A stretch of DNA of 64,000 nucleotides from Mayfieldus sp963740555 (GCA_963740555.1 CAVUES010000015.1:1-64000); one strand, 5' to 3'. Shown: positions 49,523-58,442, counted from the stretch's first letter. Notes: generated by a model not told the origin, from the sequence alone. Translations and numbers: made by a program.

Positions 49523-50693
49523 ATGAACGACTTGAGCCAGCAGATCCACGCAGTCCAAGGCCGCATCGCCGCGTTGCGGCAGCAGAAGCCAGGCGCCGTT
49601 GCGGCGGCGAACGAGGCACGAGACGCCTACGACCCCGAGGCGAAGAACGCTCGGGCGCAGTTTGACCGCGCGAGGCAGGCGAGGCGGGCGGCAAGCGAGA
49701 TTGACGAAGAGATCGCCGCCCTCTCGCAGGAGGAGCAGGAGCTGCTCGGCCAGCTCGCCGACCATGAGGCCGGGATGCCAGCGACCACGCAATCTCGTCT
49801 TGGCGTCGCGGGCAACGGCTGGGTTGCGGCTGCGAAGCAGCTCGACCTGCAGCGCGGCGAGAACAGGGTCGATCTGAGCCTTGCGTCGCTGATGCGAGCG
49901 CAGTTGCCCGGGACGGCGCCCACTCCTACCGGCAGGCCCACTCCTGCCCAGTCGCCACCCGACGACCGCCGCTACGTCTATCCGGCGCTGCAGCGGTCCG
50001 ACGTGGCGGCAGGCCAGTTCTCGGTGACCGATTTCACGGTCTCGTTCGGCCAGACCCCCGTGTCGGGCATCGAGCGTGACGTGGACGCGATCACGCCCAA
50101 GTCCGAGCTGGACGCCACGGTGGGATTGGGAACGCCGCAGCTTCGTCAGTTCGCGGTCGTCCTCGACTCCGTGCCCGTGCGCGTTTTCGAGACCCAGGAG
50201 ACGCTCCAGGCTCTGCTGAAGTACCGAGATGCAACGGCAGCTCGATCTGGCCCTGGACGAGGCCACGGTGGCGGCGATCCTCGCTGCGACGCCACCGAAC
50301 GGCCAGGTCGGAACCGACCTGATCGCCCAGATTCGTAACGGAGTCGCAGCCCAGCGGGGACTCGGCGCCTGGCCGAGCACGTTGGCATTGAGCCCTGAAG
50401 CTGGTGCTGCGCTCGATTTGACCCAGGTCGGTGCTGACGATCTGTACCTGTTCGCAACCAGGAGCGCAGGAAGCGCTTCCCCGTTGTGGTCCCAGGTGAT
50501 CAGGGAAAGCGCCGCGATCGACGACCCGCTGCTCCTCGACGTGTCGAGGGTCGGCCTGCTCTACACCGGCATGGCGACCCTGACGGCAGATCCCTTTTCA
50601 AAACTCGAGAGAAACATCGTCAGGCTGCGGCTCGAATACGAAGCTCTGCCTTGGGTCCGCGACGTACGCGGCGCCTACTCGATCAGCGCTTAG
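49523..50693 (+). pseudogene. HK97-fold major capsid-like protein split by a +1 frame change
   Basis: Frame 1 (from ATG 49523 after AGGAGGA) runs to a stop at 50338 but is capsid-like only up to about 50228. Frame 2 (open from about 50229, with ATG 50229) continues the fold to 50693. Together they give about 390 residues. A coiled-coil scaffold-like N-terminus (about 1-80) is followed by YVYPALQRSDV, FGQTPVSGIERDVDAITPKSE and LRQFAVVLDSVPVRVFE. Then, after the switch, come LDLALDEATVAAILAATPPNG, WPSTLALSPEAGAAL, DDLYLFATRS and DPFSKLERNIVRLRLEYEAL, in the order of HK97 capsids. The switch may be a mutation, a sequencing error, +1 programmed frameshifting or a separate restart at ATG 50229. 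Confidence 0.65.
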
Positions 50694-50904
50694 AAGCGTG
50701 GTCCCCGGGGCGCTCGGCTTTGGCCTCTTCGGCCTCATCGGCGGCCGAGCTCTCGGGGACTGCAAAGCGGAAGGGAGTCGAACAGACGCGGTCGGAGTCG
50801 CCGAGGAGCTGCCCTCGGTCGGCCGCGCGGCCTTTCCGCCCGGTTGGGTGGCCGGTGCGCGTTGTACCTCCTCCGCGCGCCGGTCGTCCCGCCGTATACG
50901 CTTA

Positions 50905-51276
50905 CTACGCCAACCCGGCGGCTTCGAGGGCTTCCTCCCGCGTGTGGTGGGAGACGATTCGCGTGATCTTGCCGTCGATGACGGTGACGGTCAGGGCTAC
51001 GGGCATCTCCTCGCGAATGCCGGTGGTACGAGGGTGCCACCAGACCTTGCCGACCTTGAGCACGCGATCGGAATCAATGGCCTCGATCTGATCGAACTCG
51101 GCGCCAAAGTTGGTCACCCCAATAAAGAAGTCCAGCCCAGCCTGCATGCCCGGCTGCCAGGGCGCATCCGGGAGGTCTACGAACTGAAAGTCCTCGGTGT
51201 ACAGCTCCCATGCAGGGCGACCTTCGAAAAAGTTCTCGGTGCCGCGCTGCACGATCTCGATGATCTCCTCCGACAT
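50905..51276 (-). CDS. SnoaL-like (nuclear transport factor 2 fold) protein
   Basis: The 123-residue product starts MSEEIIEIVQRGTENFFEG and has the cone-fold pattern with DFQFVDLPDAPWQPG, FFIGVTNFGAEFDQIEAID and ALTVTVIDGKITRIVSHHT. Catalytic role unknown. It is on the opposite strand to most element genes, so it is probably cargo or a captured chromosomal gene. The 211 bp before it to the capsid-like gene hold nothing assignable. Confidence 0.65.
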   Translation of the reverse strand: MSEEIIEIVQRGTENFFEGRPAWELYTEDFQFVDLPDAPWQPGMQAGLDFFIGVTNFGAEFDQIEAIDSDRVLKVGKVWWHPRTTGIREEMPVALTVTVIDGKITRIVSHHTREEALEAAGLA

Positions 51277-51413
51277 CGTCCCGCAGTATCTCGCCTCTAG
51301 GTGGGGGGCTCCCCGATCACAAAGCCGGGGCCACTCTTGTTCACCCTTGACGGGTCTCCATCCATTGGCCTCGATAAACCGCGGTTTTCCCGACCTGATG
51401 GGGGGTTTTTTTT

Positions 51414-51686
51414 ATGACCAGCCCCGCTGACTTCGACCGCGAGGAAGCCCGCCTCCAGGAGCGTCTGGAGGCAAACGTCACCGCGGCCAAGGCGGCGCTA
51501 GAGGCCGCGACGGCCGAGCCCACCGTCAAGGGCAGCAGCGGGCAGCCCGTCGCTCACCCAGGCTTCGAGGCCGCTGCTCGTGCCGATGAGATCTCCCTTC
51601 GACTGGCTGCCGAGCTGAGGCAGCTCCGCGAGCGGCGCGAGGTCGAGGCTGGTCGCTGGGCGCTGGAGCCCGACCACCTCCGGTAG
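51414..51686 (+). CDS. Small helical protein, terminase-small-subunit-like C-terminal region
   Basis: ATG 51414 follows a GGGGGGTTTTTTTT run. The 90-residue product is helical (DREEARLQERLEANVTAAKAA) and contains TVKGSSGQPVAHPGFEAAA then LRLAAELRQL. A GSxGQPxxHP word is typical of C-terminal parts of phage small terminase subunits as I recall them. It lacks a DNA-binding N-terminus, so it would be truncated or another family. With the capsid-like gene it supports a phage-derived origin. Confidence 0.45.
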   Translation: MTSPADFDREEARLQERLEANVTAAKAALEAATAEPTVKGSSGQPVAHPGFEAAARADEISLRLAAELRQLRERREVEAGRWALEPDHLR

Positions 51687-51924
51687 CCGTTCCTTACCTG
51701 CCCAGAAGTCCGCATCGGGGGGCAAGTACGGGGTGGCGCCGGTACCGGAGCCGGGCTACGAGTTGATTCGTTTCGCTGAATCACGCTGACCGAGGGGGGC
51801 CCCTCCCGCGGGCGCACCGATCACTCCGGAGCGTTCACAGGCCCCCTGCGCCGACCCGGGTCGGCGCCGCCCGCCGCGACCGCGGTCAAGGCGAGTAGAT
51901 CTGGATCCCCGCCAAGAGGCGGGC

Positions 51925-52167
51925 TTACTGCGGATCGGAAAGGCCGCTCTGGGGGTCGGAAATCCGGCGTTGAAGCTGTTGAGCGCCGACGAGGAGTTGC
52001 AGCTTCTCGCCCTCGTCGCCGCCGTCCACGTCGAGCCGGACCAGGCCGCCCTGATCGTTGAAAACCCGAACGTAGACCTGCTGCGCCTCCTGGTCGGGGC
52101 GCAGGAGATAGCCCGGCTCAATCTCGTGTTCCCCCATCAACGCCTCGTACTTCGCTCGGTCGTCCAT
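51925..52167 (-). CDS. Small 80-residue protein of unknown function
   Basis: ATG 52167 (minus strand) opens an 80-codon frame, MDDRAKYEALMGEHEIEPG, LLRPDQEAQQVYVRVFND and GGLVRLDVDGGDEGEKL. The composition (acidic, hydrophobic alternation) is like a real small domain, and it is separated from neighbours by 238 bp on one side and 583 bp on the other. No family; start inferred. Confidence 0.4.
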   Translation of the reverse strand: MDDRAKYEALMGEHEIEPGYLLRPDQEAQQVYVRVFNDQGGLVRLDVDGGDEGEKLQLLVGAQQLQRRISDPQSGLSDPQ

Positions 52168-52750
52168 GCGCTGACTCTACGTGTTGGGCGGTGTCGGGTC
52201 CGGCCCCGCCGCCCCTGCGCAGGCCCCTGTGCCGCCCCGGCACTGCACGCCGCGGCCCCGCGGCACCCTTGAGGTGTCGACGACCTCGATCACCGTCCTC
52301 GAGCATCTCGTTGAATCGCCCGCTCGCGGGCGAGCGCTCGCTGCAAAGCGCGGCTGCCCCCTAAGTGAGACCGGTACCGGTCGCACCCGCATTCTGGAGC
52401 GGATTCTCTGCGAAGGGGCCTGCCCGTTCGATCCGCCGTGGCGGCTAGGCTGCCCCTCGGAGTCCTCGTCGGCGGCTGCGCCGACTGAAAGAGCATCGTC
52501 AGGCGCCGGGCCTTCGGGCTCGGCGCTGCTCGTTCTGCGGATCCGCAGCATGCTGCGCTGGGATCCGCTCGGTCCGATCGAGCAGCTATTTTGGCTGTTG
52601 CTGCGCGGGTTGGAGCCCGCTTGTAGACCTGAAACGGCGCCCTTGTCGCGGGGGCGCCGTTTCGCTTTTCCTTCCGCGCCGTATGGGATAAGTTCGGGTG
52701 GGAGCAGCAGCCCGCGACGGTCGCACCCAAGGTGCGACCAGGAGGTCTAC
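52168..52750. other. Long non-coding, hairpin-rich stretch before the recombinase operon
   Basis: No gene is called in these 583 bp although the operon's frame stays open through it. Hairpins are seen at 52469-52490 (GTCGGCG/CGCCGAC type), around 52505-52530 (GCGCCG..GGCC ttcg GGCT..CGGCGC), the palindrome CTGCGGATCCGCAG near 52534, and the terminator at 52631. A small structured RNA or the element's control region is possible. Confidence 0.35.
52631..52670. terminator. Strong hairpin terminator with T-run
   Basis: GAAACGGCGCCC (52631-52642) pairs exactly with GGGCGCCGTTTC (52652-52663), followed by GCTTTT. It insulates the recombinase operon from upstream transcription, or ends a small RNA from the hairpin-rich region. 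Confidence 0.7.
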
Positions 52751-53434
52751 TTGCTGCCCCAACGCGACGACCCGGATTTTCCGAAGCTGAAGGCCCACCC
52801 GGTCTCCGAGCAGGAGCGCGACGAGCTGGTGCGAGCCGCGTTCGATTGCGAGCGCGCGATCAAGGCAGGGATCGCCCAGGTCCACGCCGACACCTGGACG
52901 CTGGCCCAGCACTTGTACGAGCTCCACGAGCAGCGGCTTTGGGAGCTGCTCGGCTTCTCGAAGCTCGAGGCGTTCCTCAGCCAGCCCGAGATCGAGCTGA
53001 GCCACCGCTCGTTCTTCAGGTTGGTCCAGGTGTGGCGCGACCTGCACGTGACGAAGCAACTGCCACCGGTGGCACTCCGCGAAATCGAGGTCTCCAAGGC
53101 GGCCGTGATCCTGCCTGCGGTCATGAGCGGCAACGTCGAGCCCGAGAAAGCCTTGGACGACGCAAAGGCCCTGAGCCGACGTGAGCTGCAGCGTCAGTAC
53201 GGCGCGAGGACCAGGACCCCCAACCGCCCAACCGAGGGCCTGAAATCAGCTGAGAATCGGGCTGAGGACCCGCCGAGCCCCTCGGCACCATTGAGTCCCG
53301 GCGACCGTGTTCGCCTTGGCAACGGCCAAGCGGGCGAAGTGATCGCGATCGCCGTCGAGGTCGCTTTCGACACCGGGGCCAAGGAGAGGGTGCCGATGGA
53401 TTGGTTGACCCCGGTCGACAAGGAGGCCCCATGA
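52751..53434 (+). CDS. Element-encoded DNA-binding-like protein with SH3-like C-terminal segment
   Basis: TTG 52751 follows GGAGG. The 227-residue product has a helical region (ERDELVRAAFDCERAIKAG, DTWTLAQHLYELHEQRLWEL, GFSKLEAFLSQPEIELSH, SFFRLVQVWRDLHV, REIEVSKAAVILPAVMSGN, ALSRRELQRQYG). It resembles HTH proteins of plasmids and integrative elements of the DUF3102-like type. The C-terminus (LSPGDRVRLGNGQAGEV, EVAFDTGAKERVPMDW) looks like a KOW/SH3 barrel. It overlaps the next gene by 4 bp. Perhaps a regulator or recombination directionality factor. Confidence 0.55.
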   Translation: MLPQRDDPDFPKLKAHPVSEQERDELVRAAFDCERAIKAGIAQVHADTWTLAQHLYELHEQRLWELLGFSKLEAFLSQPEIELSHRSFFRLVQVWRDLHVTKQLPPVALREIEVSKAAVILPAVMSGNVEPEKALDDAKALSRRELQRQYGARTRTPNRPTEGLKSAENRAEDPPSPSAPLSPGDRVRLGNGQAGEVIAIAVEVAFDTGAKERVPMDWLTPVDKEAP

Positions 53435-53925
53435 CCGGTCATACTGTGAGTATGCGCCGGGGCCAGGGGAGGCCCCAGGGCGCGACCTCTCCAATGACCG
53501 AACTGCCGCCTGAACAAGGCCGCTTCGACCTTGCCGATTTCGCGGGTGCGATCACGTCTGAGGAACTGGCCCGCATCCGGGCCTTCATCGCCTCGGCGCC
53601 GTGGACGCCCGCCAAGTGGGCGGAGGGCACCCGGGCGCAGCACCAGTATGTGATGCGGGACGCGGTGGACGGCGCCGACTTCGACGCGTTCGTTGACCTG
53701 ATCTTCGAGCAGGGCTACAAGGCCAGGTGGCGGAACCCGATCACCAACAGGACGTATTTCAACCGTTATTACGAGTGCGGGCCGTGGACTTATTGGCTGA
53801 TCTTCAAGCCTCGCTGCCTCAACCGCGAGCATCGGTCGGTCGACACCCTCCGGCGGCCGGTGAGCAAGGCCGAGGCCGAGGCGCAGTTGGAGCTGGGCTA
53901 CCCGCCGGTGGAGGACGAGAAATGA
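53431..53925 (+). CDS. Element protein of unknown function upstream of recombinase
   Basis: ATG 53431 overlaps the previous stop (ATGA) with AAGGAGG just before it. The 164-residue product has an unstructured N-terminus, ITSEELARIRAFIASAPWTPAKW, then AQHQYVMRDAVDG, FEQGYKARWRNPITNRTYFNRYYECG and PWTYWLIF. The Hx(E/Q)Y...YWxxF type layout recalls small phage/element proteins, but the family is not known to me. It overlaps the recombinase start, so the three genes are made together. Confidence 0.5.
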   Translation: MTGHTVSMRRGQGRPQGATSPMTELPPEQGRFDLADFAGAITSEELARIRAFIASAPWTPAKWAEGTRAQHQYVMRDAVDGADFDAFVDLIFEQGYKARWRNPITNRTYFNRYYECGPWTYWLIFKPRCLNREHRSVDTLRRPVSKAEAEAQLELGYPPVEDEK

Positions 53926-55538
53926 GCGAGCAGATCCCCGCCGTCGTCTACGGGGCGAAGAGCACCGAGGACAAGCACGAGTCGATCCCGACCCAGCTTG
54001 ATCAGTGCCGCCAGATGGCCGAGCGCGAGGGCGGGCGGGTCGTTTACAAGGACGACGACGAGGGGTTCAGCGCCTACAAGGGCAATCGTGGGCCGGGCCT
54101 TGAGCGGGCCAAGCAGGCCGCCATCGGCCTCGCCGCCGAGCACGGCGAGGCGATGCTCGTGGTCCAGCACTCCGACCGGCTTGCTCGAGGCGCAGGCGAT
54201 GCGCCGGGCGCCGCCGATCACCTGGTCGAGGTGGTGGCCTCTCTGCGTCGCCACGGGGTCACCGTTCGCACCGTGCAGGACGACTTCTTTGGTGATCCGA
54301 GGATCGGCCTGATGATGGCTGCCGTCCAGGGCCAGCGAAACACCGAGGACTCGGCCCGCAAGAGCCATGCCGTAAGGGACGGGCTCAAGCGTCGCAAGGA
54401 GCGCGGCGCGCCGGTAGGGCCCGTGCCGCTTGGCTACAAGAGCGAGGTGGTGGAGGTGATCGACGGCAAGGCGGTGACGCGCCGGGTGATCGACCCGTCC
54501 ACCCGTCCCGTGGTCGAGCGGATTTTCGACATGGTCGAGGCGGGCTCGACGTACGGCGACGTGATGCGCCAGTTGAATGGCGAGGGCGTCACCGGACGTC
54601 GGGGCAAGCCATGGCAGAACCGCACGGTTTGGGGCATCGTCAACCAGCGCGCCTACGTTGGTGAGAAGGGTTACCCGCAGATCATCGACCCGGATCGGTT
54701 CGAGCGCATCCACGCGAGCTTCAATCGCCTCGACCCGGTCCAGGTCGCCAAGCGCCAGGGTGGTCGCAAGCCGCTTGACGACAGCTTCTTCCTTCGGGGC
54801 GTCGTCTTCTGCTCGAGCTGCGGCGGGACGCTCTGGACAAGGCGGCAGGCGGTCGGCCGCGTCTACATCTGCCGCAACCGGCGCCAAGGCACCGGCCTCT
54901 GCCAAGCGTCGGCGATCCCGGCCGAGCTCATCGAGAGCCACGTCCTCCGGCACCTGGATACGTTCATCGGCAGCGTCGAGGACTGGATCGCTGGCCGTGT
55001 CGCTGAGCGCGACAGCGAGCATGGCGTGCGAGAGGCGAACCTCGAACGGGACAGGGGTCGCCTCAAGGCGCTGGACCGCCAGCGGGAGCGTCACCTGACC
55101 GACTACCGAAAGCGCGTCGACGAAGGCGCCACAACGGCCGGGATCGCTTTGGAGGAGGTCGAGCGGATCGACCGGCAGCGGGCCGAGCAGGAGCAACGGA
55201 TCGCGGAGGCCGAGGCGGTCGTAAGTGAGTGGTCCGGGCCCCCGGACGTAGACGCTGCCCTGGACTTCTACAACGGCCTCGTGGAGCTGGTCCAAGGTCG
55301 GATTGCCCAGGCTGAGGGCGCCGCCGACCTCAACCAGGCGCTGCGCCAGGTGCTCGCCGGTCTCTGGGTCGAGCTCGAGGATGATCATCTGTTGAGGGCC
55401 GAGTTCCAGCTGCGGGCGACTGAAGACGTGATGCGCGCATCGTGGGACTCGCGCGAGGAGGGGACGCCACGGCTGAGGCTGCCGTTCGAGTTGACCAGGC
55501 AAGCGCTGGGCGCGAAACCAGGTGCTTCACCCAGGTAA
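53922..55538 (+). CDS. Large serine recombinase (integrase/excisionase-type)
   Basis: The 538-residue protein starts at ATG 53922, with an N-terminal resolvase catalytic domain (Ser14 in YGAKSTEDKHESIPTQ; VVQHSDRLARG with the conserved Arg pair) and a recombinase domain (about 165-275: PLGYKSE, EGVTGRRGKPWQNRTVWGI, RAYVGEKGYP). A zinc ribbon follows (FCSSCGGTLW, YICRNRRQGTGLCQ), then a coiled coil (about 360-440). Such enzymes integrate DNA between attP and attB through a Ser-DNA bond. It ends in the right att repeat and is intact, suggesting a functional element. Confidence 0.9.
   Translation: MSEQIPAVVYGAKSTEDKHESIPTQLDQCRQMAEREGGRVVYKDDDEGFSAYKGNRGPGLERAKQAAIGLAAEHGEAMLVVQHSDRLARGAGDAPGAADHLVEVVASLRRHGVTVRTVQDDFFGDPRIGLMMAAVQGQRNTEDSARKSHAVRDGLKRRKERGAPVGPVPLGYKSEVVEVIDGKAVTRRVIDPSTRPVVERIFDMVEAGSTYGDVMRQLNGEGVTGRRGKPWQNRTVWGIVNQRAYVGEKGYPQIIDPDRFERIHASFNRLDPVQVAKRQGGRKPLDDSFFLRGVVFCSSCGGTLWTRRQAVGRVYICRNRRQGTGLCQASAIPAELIESHVLRHLDTFIGSVEDWIAGRVAERDSEHGVREANLERDRGRLKALDRQRERHLTDYRKRVDEGATTAGIALEEVERIDRQRAEQEQRIAEAEAVVSEWSGPPDVDAALDFYNGLVELVQGRIAQAEGAADLNQALRQVLAGLWVELEDDHLLRAEFQLRATEDVMRASWDSREEGTPRLRLPFELTRQALGAKPGASPR
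55524..55533 (+). repeat. Right att-like 10-bp repeat
   Basis: GCTTCACCCA, matching 48451-48460. It overlaps the last codons of the recombinase; GGT AAT TAG directly after it supplies the ancestral obg ending. Confidence 0.65.
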
Positions 55539-55568
55539 TTAGGCACTTCGGGCGAATCTTGTTGGGTC

Positions 55569-55994
55569 ATGTCGCGGACCGATCTCGAGCCGAGCGAGAA
55601 CCCGGAGGTGCGCGCCGCGGGTGGGGTGCTGGTGCGTCCCGGCGCCGACGGCATCGAGGTCGCGGTGATCCACCGGCCCAAGTACGAGGACTGGTCGCTT
55701 CCGAAGGGAAAGCTCGACGGCGACGAGAGCTTCGAGCAGGCGGCGCTGCGCGAGGTCGAGGAGGAGACCGGTGTGCGTACGGAGTTGGGGCCGGAGCTGA
55801 GCTCGATCAGCTACCGCGACCGCAAGGGGCGGAGCAAGATGGTGCGTTACTGGCTGATGCGCGTCGCCGAAGGTGAGTTCAGCCCCGGCCCGGAGGTCGA
55901 CGAGCTGCGTTGGCTGGGCCCCGAGGAAGCCCGCGAGCTGCTCAGCTACGAGCACGACGCCAACCTCGTGGGCGAGGCGCTCGCCGCCTCATAG
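55569..55994 (+). CDS. NUDIX hydrolase (MutT/Ap4A-hydrolase-like)
   Basis: The 141-residue protein has the full NUDIX box: GKLDGDESFEQAALREVEEETGV, fitting GX5EX7REUXEEXGU, preceded by VIHRPKYEDWSLPKG. It hydrolyses nucleoside diphosphates linked to another moiety; the substrate may be diadenosine polyphosphate or an oxidised nucleotide. Before the insertion it would have followed obg by 26 bp. Confidence 0.88.
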   Translation: MSRTDLEPSENPEVRAAGGVLVRPGADGIEVAVIHRPKYEDWSLPKGKLDGDESFEQAALREVEEETGVRTELGPELSSISYRDRKGRSKMVRYWLMRVAEGEFSPGPEVDELRWLGPEEARELLSYEHDANLVGEALAAS

Positions 55995-56021
55995 CCAGCC
56001 ACCCTTCCTAGACTCTCGGTC

Positions 56022-57110
56022 ATGACCGTCGTCGCCAAGCTTGGCTCATCGATCGTCGCCGCCGATAACGGCGAGCTGCGTTCCGACGTGCTCGACCGCG
56101 TCTGCGAACAGGTGGCCGAGCTCGAGAAGGCGGGTCAGAAGCTGGTCATGGTCACCTCGGGCGCGATCGCGCGCGGGATACGCTTGCTCGAGCTGGGTCA
56201 GCGCCCGCGGGCGATGGACGAGCTGCAGGCGGCGTCCGCGGTCGGCCAGGGCGACCTCTTTCGCGCCTACGAGCAGCGCCTCGCCGAGCACGGGGTCAGA
56301 TCGGCGCAGGTCTTGTTGACCGCCTCCGACATCGCCGCCCGCACCAACTACCTGAACGCGCGCCAGACGCTGCGTCGGCTGCTCGAATGGGACGTCGTCC
56401 CGGTGGTCAACGAGAACGACACGACGGCCACGGACGAGATCACCTTCGGCGACAACGACTTCCTCGCCGGGCAGGTGGCGATCCTGCTCGACGCCCGCCT
56501 GCTGGTGCTGCTGACCGACATAGAGGGATTGCACACGGCCGACCCGCGCGAGGACGAATCAGCGCGGTTGGTGGAGGAGATCTCGGACTTCAGCCAGCTG
56601 GAGGGGTACGAGATCGGCGAGAACACCTCCCCCTTTGGGCTCGGCGGCATGCGCAGCAAGGTGGCGGCGGCGGAGATGGCCAGCGAGTCGGGGATCGCGG
56701 CGGTGATCTGCGACGGCACCGCCCCTGGGACCCTGAGCGCCGCCGCGGCGGGGGAGAGGGTGGGCACCCGCTTCGCCCCCAACCCGAGCAGGACGTCGAG
56801 CTTCAAGCTCTGGCTGCGCTACGGCAAGCCCGCCCGCGGCCGGCTGGCGGTCGACGAGGGGGCGGCGAAGGTCCTCCGTGAGCAGGGCAGCAGCCTGCTG
56901 CCGGTCGGCATCACCGCCGTCGAGGGCAGCTTCGAGGCCGGCGAGGCGGTGGAGGTGGTGGTCGACAGCGACGTGGTCGGCAAGGGGATCTCCAACTACT
57001 CGGCCGAGGAGATGCGTCGCATCCAGGGGCTGAAGAGCGCCCAGGTGCGCGAGCTGATGCCCCACGCGGCTGAGGAAGCCGTGCATCGCGACTACTTCGT
57101 GCTCGCCTGA
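56022..57110 (+). CDS. proB: Glutamate 5-kinase
   Basis: The 362-residue enzyme has the amino-acid-kinase domain (VVAKLGSSIVAADNGEL, VTSGAIARGIRLLEL, AASAVGQGDLFRAYEQ, VNENDTTATDEI, TDIEGLHTADPR) and a C-terminal PUA domain (about 270-350). First step of proline synthesis: Glu to glutamyl phosphate, feedback-inhibited by proline. proA follows by 31 bp. Confidence 0.93.
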   Translation: MTVVAKLGSSIVAADNGELRSDVLDRVCEQVAELEKAGQKLVMVTSGAIARGIRLLELGQRPRAMDELQAASAVGQGDLFRAYEQRLAEHGVRSAQVLLTASDIAARTNYLNARQTLRRLLEWDVVPVVNENDTTATDEITFGDNDFLAGQVAILLDARLLVLLTDIEGLHTADPREDESARLVEEISDFSQLEGYEIGENTSPFGLGGMRSKVAAAEMASESGIAAVICDGTAPGTLSAAAAGERVGTRFAPNPSRTSSFKLWLRYGKPARGRLAVDEGAAKVLREQGSSLLPVGITAVEGSFEAGEAVEVVVDSDVVGKGISNYSAEEMRRIQGLKSAQVRELMPHAAEEAVHRDYFVLA

Positions 57111-57141
57111 GGATTCCACGCGGCGGCTACCCTTAGCCACG

Positions 57142-58407
57142 ATGGCTACAACGGTCAGAAGCGTCGCCGCGAGTTGCAGCGCCGCGAAAGCGGCCTCACG
57201 CCAGCTTGCCGCCGCCGCTACCGAGGCCAAGGACGCGACGCTGCGCCGCCTTGCGGAGCTGCTCGTCGAGCGCTCGGCCGACGTCCTGGAGGCCAACGCG
57301 GCCGACCTCGCGGACGAGCGCGCCGCTGGTCTCAGCCCAGCGCTACTTGACCGGCTCACCCTCGACGAGGCGCGCGTGAGCGCGATGGCCAACGGGATCA
57401 GCGAGATCGTTTCGCTGCCCGACCCGGTCGGCGAGGAGCTCGAGGCCCGGACGATCGCCAGCGGTATCGAGCTGCGCCGGATTCGTGTGCCGCTCGGAGT
57501 CGTCGCGGTCGTCTATGAGGCGCGGCCCAACGTGACCATCGACTGTGCGGCGCTGACGATCAAGAGCGGCAACGCGATCGTTCTGCGCGGCTCCAGCTAC
57601 GCCGAGCGCTCCAACGGCGCCCTGGCGGCAATCGTGCGCGAGGCGCTGGCCGACACCGGCCTGCCCGAGGACGGGGTCGTGATGCTGCCCGCCGGCGACC
57701 GCGACGGCCTGGCCGAGCTGGCGACCCAGGACGAGTTGGTCGACCTGCTGATCCCGCGCGGCGGCGAGGGATTGAAGGCGGCGCTGAAGGAGGTTGCGAC
57801 CGTGCCGGTGATCTACGCCGCGGCCGGCAACTGCCACGTATACGTGCACGACGACGCCGATCTCGAGATGGCGCGCCGGGTCGCCTACGACGCCAAGGTC
57901 GACCGGCCAGGGGTCTGCAACTCGGCCGAGACGCTGCTCGTCAATGCGACCGTCGCGCCGGCGTTTCTGCCCGACGTCCTCGGCGCCCTGCACGACGCCG
58001 GCGTCGAGCTGGTCGGCGACCACCGGGTGCGCGAGAACGCCGGCGACGTCGAGGTCGGGGCGGCGACGGCCGACGATTGGGACACCGAGTATCTGGACAT
58101 GAAGATGGCGGTCGGGGTCGTCGACTCCGAGCAGGAGGCGATCGACCACATAAATCGCCACGGCACCGGCCACTCGGAGGCGATCATCACCTCCAGCGAG
58201 CAGGCGGCCGAGGAGTTCACCACCGGCGTCGACGCGGCCGCGGTCTACGTCAACGCCTCGACCCGCTTCACAGATGGCTTCGAGTACGGGATGGGCGCGG
58301 AGATCGGCAACTCGACTCAAAAGCTCCATGCGCGGGGGCCGGTCGGCCTGCGCGAGTTGACCACCTACAAGTACGTCGGCCGCGGCAGCGGCCAGACCCG
58401 TGGCTGA
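57142..58407 (+). CDS. proA: Gamma-glutamyl phosphate reductase
   Basis: The 421-residue aldehyde-dehydrogenase-fold protein has RIRVPLGVVAVVYEARPNVT, VDLLIPRGGEGL, PGVCNSAETLLV (catalytic Cys) and HGTGHSEAIIT. It reduces glutamyl phosphate to glutamate semialdehyde with NADPH. Length standard; coupled to proB. The stop codon context CTGA is shared with a possible nadD start. Confidence 0.94.
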   Translation: MATTVRSVAASCSAAKAASRQLAAAATEAKDATLRRLAELLVERSADVLEANAADLADERAAGLSPALLDRLTLDEARVSAMANGISEIVSLPDPVGEELEARTIASGIELRRIRVPLGVVAVVYEARPNVTIDCAALTIKSGNAIVLRGSSYAERSNGALAAIVREALADTGLPEDGVVMLPAGDRDGLAELATQDELVDLLIPRGGEGLKAALKEVATVPVIYAAAGNCHVYVHDDADLEMARRVAYDAKVDRPGVCNSAETLLVNATVAPAFLPDVLGALHDAGVELVGDHRVRENAGDVEVGAATADDWDTEYLDMKMAVGVVDSEQEAIDHINRHGTGHSEAIITSSEQAAEEFTTGVDAAAVYVNASTRFTDGFEYGMGAEIGNSTQKLHARGPVGLRELTTYKYVGRGSGQTRG

Positions 58408-58442
58408 GCGCGCGGCGGCACCCACGAGGGGGTAGAGGTCCG

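Larger units (their letters stand above)
48451..55533 (+). mobile_element. 7-kb serine-recombinase element inserted in the 3' end of obg, with HK97-type capsid gene
   Basis: GCTTCACCCA occurs at 48451-48460 (end of obg) and 55524-55533 (end of the recombinase gene), 7,073 bp apart. Removing one copy with the intervening DNA restores obg with a new stop and places the NUDIX gene 26 bp after it. The recombinase gene abuts the right repeat, as in serine-integrase elements. Inside are a capsid-like gene with a frame break, a possible terminase-small-like protein, a SnoaL-like cargo gene and a regulatory/unknown operon. No portal, large terminase or tail genes are visible. Confidence 0.75.

Noticed and set aside
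51380..51413. G6T8 run as a terminator
   Set aside because: No stem precedes the T-run, and the ATG of a plausible gene follows directly.
52181..52750. N-terminal extension of the operon's first gene
   Set aside because: The stretch contains a strong terminator and hairpins, and GGAGG-TTG at 52741-52753 gives a better start.
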